Program-made: the position numbers and the translations under genes
Notes under the pieces: model-generated
What the model was told of the DNA's origin: nothing
Databases searched by the model: none
What the model saw: only the letters and a program-made list of their open reading frames with translations
Part shown: piece after piece, positions 4,350 through 6,250 of the stretch
Layout: every line of letters starts with the position of its first letter
Numbering within the stretch: position 1 is the stretch's first letter
Assembly (NCBI GenBank): GCA_023265785.1
Contig: JAHFSL010000157.1
Location: forward strand, 1-6,250
Direction: 5' to 3'
Source of the DNA: Candidatus Coatesiibacteriota bacterium
GTDB lineage: Bacteria; Oederibacteriota; CAKKQC01
Length of the DNA stretch: 6,250 nt

Positions 4350-5749
4350 TACTCCGAAACCCCCATGGTGACCTTCCAGATCACGATGCGTGGATCGGGA
4401 GTTTCACCCTTGCGCGGCTTCCTGTCGGGCGGCTGGTTGACGCCGATCGCCAGCTCAAACCCGTCGGGGGTGGCCGCCAGCCACCGGACTTCCCGGCCCC
4501 GGAACCGCGCCTTGCGCTCGCGGTCGCGGGCCAACGCAAAGTTGACCCGGTTCCCGCCCTTGAGGTCTGAAATTACGAAATAATCCTCGAAGGGAAAGGC
4601 GATCTTGTCGGCCAGCGGCAGGATCGCCGCCACCTCGCCGAGAAGTTTTCCCGAGGGATCGCCCAGAACCGTCCACGCCTTGTGCTTGCGGAGGTTGACG
4701 CCGTTCAGGGTCCGTCGATGCCCGTCGCGTTCCACCCCCAGCCAGAGGACCAGCCCACCGTCGGGCGCTGTCCAGTACCCGAGCACCCGCGTGTCGGACG
4801 GCGTGCGGAACTTCCACGGCTTGCCCACGGCGGGCGCCTTCTTCCCCTTGACCACGGGGGACGGAGGCGCGGGGGCCTCGATGATCGCAAGGACGCGCTT
4901 CTTGGCATCGAAGGTGAACTCCCACCCCGCGGGTGCGGCCGGGGCGGCGCCGGCCTCGTAACGGTCCAGGAAGTAGCCGGGCTCCGCGGCGTCCACGATC
5001 ATCTGGTCCTCCAGCATGGACGCGGCGGCATTCCCCTTCCAGAACCGCTGGGCCTTGCGGTGGCGCTTGATCAGCACCTGCAATCCGTTGCGCACCTCGT
5101 CGCTGGTGATGCCCTTCTTGACCGCCTCCTCGGCGAGGAGGTTCCCGTCCTCCACCTTCCCGGTGAAGTAGAGGCTCGTCGCCTCCAGGAGCCACACCTG
5201 CTCGAGGCGGACCTTGACCGTGGCCGCCTCGGGCGAACCCCCGAGCTTGGCCACGGCTTCCTCGTACACCGACTTGGCCGCCGGCCAGTTCTGGAGCGAC
5301 TCGAAGATCCGGCCCTGGGCCAGCAGGCCGCCCACGGCCTCCTTGGCGGCCGCGCAGTTCTTGCACAGGACGCCGTAGGTTTCGAGCGAGTCCCTGAACG
5401 GCGATCCCGCGTGCTCGAGGACCTGCCCCAGCCGGAGCAGGACGCCGGCATAGGCGGGCGTGCCATCCGTGCGGGCCTTCAATTCCTGGAGATAGGAGGC
5501 CGCCTTCTGCCAGCCGTTGAGCCGCTCCTCGTACAGCGAGGCCGCACGGGAGAGCGCCTCGGTGGCCTCCGGCTTCCGCGGGTACTTCGTGAACACGGTC
5601 TCGTAGGCCTTCGCGGCCTCCGCGTACTGGCCTTTCGCCTCCATCGCCTGGCCCTTCCGCATCAGGTAGCGTTCCGGCCAGATCCACTGGCACCCCACCA
5701 GCCACAGGGCCACCGCGGTCGCCCCCCACCGGCGTACCGCCGGTCTCAC
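4349..5749 (-). CDS. TPR-repeat lipoprotein with C-terminal beta-rich domain
   Basis: This 466-residue protein starts at GTG (5749..5747), overlapping the upstream stop as GTGA. Residues 1-20 form a lipoprotein signal: basic MRPAVRR, hydrophobic core, lipobox LVGC with the lipid-bearing Cys at 20. Residue 21 is Gln, not Asp, which would favour the outer membrane under the E. coli sorting rule. Residues about 25-240 are helical tetratricopeptide-like repeats (for example GQYAEAAKAYETVFTKYP and LQNWPAAKSVYEEAVAKLG), commonly protein-binding. They contain a CKNC motif at 129-132, and there are no other cysteines besides the lipidated one. Residues about 265-466, after a Pro/Ala stretch, look beta-rich (RVLGYWTAPDGGLVLWLG, VRWLAATPDGFELAIGV), with propeller-like strands. 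The TPR part recalls BamD or YbgF-type lipoproteins, but the C-terminal domain argues against simple orthology. A periplasm-facing assembly or scaffold role is inferred. Confidence 0.82.
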   Translation of the reverse strand: MRPAVRRWGATAVALWLVGCQWIWPERYLMRKGQAMEAKGQYAEAAKAYETVFTKYPRKPEATEALSRAASLYEERLNGWQKAASYLQELKARTDGTPAYAGVLLRLGQVLEHAGSPFRDSLETYGVLCKNCAAAKEAVGGLLAQGRIFESLQNWPAAKSVYEEAVAKLGGSPEAATVKVRLEQVWLLEATSLYFTGKVEDGNLLAEEAVKKGITSDEVRNGLQVLIKRHRKAQRFWKGNAAASMLEDQMIVDAAEPGYFLDRYEAGAAPAAPAGWEFTFDAKKRVLAIIEAPAPPSPVVKGKKAPAVGKPWKFRTPSDTRVLGYWTAPDGGLVLWLGVERDGHRRTLNGVNLRKHKAWTVLGDPSGKLLGEVAAILPLADKIAFPFEDYFVISDLKGGNRVNFALARDRERKARFRGREVRWLAATPDGFELAIGVNQPPDRKPRKGETPDPRIVIWKVTMGVSE

Positions 5750-6250
5750 CGGAGGATCTCCGCCAGCCTCGCGACTTCCTTTTCGACCGCCTGCTTCATG
5801 GACGGCCCCAGGCCCTGCTCCACTGCGGCCAGCCGCATCTGGATCAGGTCGGCCAGGGCCGCCTTGACCATCTGCAGGATCGGCTGGGCGGGGAACAGCT
5901 CGATGTTCTTCACCAGCCGACTCACTTCCACCTCACCGTTGTCGAGCAGGTCGTTGGTCTGGCTCCAGTGGACATTCTTGAGGATCGGATGGGTTTTCTG
6001 CGCACGCTCCAGCGACCACGCGAGCATCTTCTTCGTCACCTTGTCACCGATAAAGGGGGTGAGCACCTGTTCCATCCGCACCCGGCCGATCTCAAACTGG
6101 TGGCCCAGGTCGTCCACGGCCGCGACCACCTCGGGGGCGGGCGGCATCGGGGGCGCCCCGGCGACCGGGGCGTTGGGCGCCGTGGGCGCCGCGGCCGGCG
6201 GCGCGGTAGGCGGCGACATCGGCGGCGGCGGCGGCGCAAAGGGAGTTCCA
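5746..6250 (-). CDS. Partial protein of unknown function, Pro/Ala-rich then helical (start outside window)
   Basis: The frame is open from the right edge to a TGA at 5748..5746, giving 167 visible residues. There is an ATG at 6219..6217, but the frame continues upstream without a stop through a run of five prolines (GTPFAPPPPP), so the true start is probably beyond the window. The first 45 or so visible residues are a Pro/Ala-rich, likely disordered linker. The remaining roughly 120 residues are mixed and mainly helical and charged (EIGRVRMEQVLTPFIGDKVTKKML, then a long C-terminal helix rich in Ala, Glu and Leu). No cysteine, membrane segment or known motif is visible in this part. It is the first operon gene seen here and overlaps the lipoprotein start by 4 bases. 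I do not recognise the family; the missing N-terminus may hold the informative domain. Confidence 0.65.
   Translation of the reverse strand, partial: GTPFAPPPPPMSPPTAPPAAAPTAPNAPVAGAPPMPPAPEVVAAVDDLGHQFEIGRVRMEQVLTPFIGDKVTKKMLAWSLERAQKTHPILKNVHWSQTNDLLDNGEVEVSRLVKNIELFPAQPILQMVKAALADLIQMRLAAVEQGLGPSMKQAVEKEVARLAEILR
5750..5762 (-). promoter_or_regulatory. Ribosome binding site of the lipoprotein gene held in a small hairpin
   Basis: On the minus strand GGAG (5761..5758) lies 8 bases before the GTG start and is a good Shine-Dalgarno sequence. It falls within CGGAG-ATC-CTCCG, a 5-base-pair stem with a 3-base loop ending directly at the start codon. Ribosomes finishing the upstream gene would open this hairpin, which fits translational coupling across the GTGA overlap. 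Confidence 0.4.

Noticed and set aside
3714..4583. Plus-strand open frame of 289 codons
   Set aside because: It is antisense to the rhodanese with its intact active loop and to the end of the lipoprotein gene; no domain or start signal supports it.
5125..5141. Near-perfect 17-base palindrome in the lipoprotein gene
   Set aside because: It encodes Leu-Leu-Ala-Glu-Glu within a TPR helix, where the preferred codons (CTC, GAG) are self-complementary; chance is sufficient.
6154..6172. Hairpin of 8 base pairs with a CGA loop in the Pro/Ala-rich linker
   Set aside because: Pro and Ala codons in GC-rich DNA often give such short GC palindromes; nothing else marks it as functional.
1..6250. tRNA, rRNA, CRISPR array, insertion sequence or phage genes
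   Set aside because: No regularly spaced repeats, transposase or integrase motifs, or tRNA-like cloverleaf with a conserved T-loop were seen; nearly all of the window is accounted for by seven genes.

Overview
This is a GC-rich, densely coded bacterial window in which every convincing gene lies on the minus strand, so transcription runs from right to left. The organism looks like a Gram-negative (diderm) bacterium. A lipoprotein with a lipobox, two further proteins with export signals, two membrane-anchored proteins and a CsgG-like domain all point to a cell envelope with a periplasm. I cannot place the phylum from sequence alone. The gene mix resembles uncultivated high-GC lineages more than a model organism.

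Layout in transcription order. (1) 5746 to the right edge: the C-terminal part of a Pro/Ala-rich, then helical protein of unknown function, whose start lies outside the window. (2) 4349-5749: a TPR-repeat lipoprotein with a C-terminal beta-rich domain and a CKNC motif. (3) 3660-4349: a membrane-anchored rhodanese. (4) 3193-3663: a four-helix MauE/DoxX-like membrane protein with a Cys-Gly-Cys motif. (5) 2312-3196: an exported beta-rich protein of unknown family. (6) 879-2315: an exported beta-propeller protein with a C-terminal CsgG-like domain. All five junctions overlap by 4, 1, 4, 4 and 4 bases, so these six genes form one translationally coupled operon. An 83-base gap with a plausible promoter follows, then (7) 85-795: a Crp/Fnr regulator whose N-terminal cysteines have FNR-like spacing. 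Bases 1-84 hold no gene but contain a 16-base perfect palindrome and a second small hairpin.

How the genes may work together (inference): the MauE-like protein and the rhodanese are a plausible membrane thiol or persulfide relay facing the periplasm. The lipoprotein (CKNC) and the propeller-CsgG protein (C-x4-C) of the same operon carry cysteine pairs that could be its substrates. The Fnr-type regulator next door would suit oxygen or redox control, but nothing in the sequence proves that it regulates this operon.

The most striking non-gene structure is a 23-base perfect inverted repeat (4066-4088 with 4154-4176) inside the rhodanese coding region. It spans exactly 37 codons and encodes the low-complexity linker between the membrane anchor and the catalytic domain. 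It looks like an in-frame palindromic insertion.
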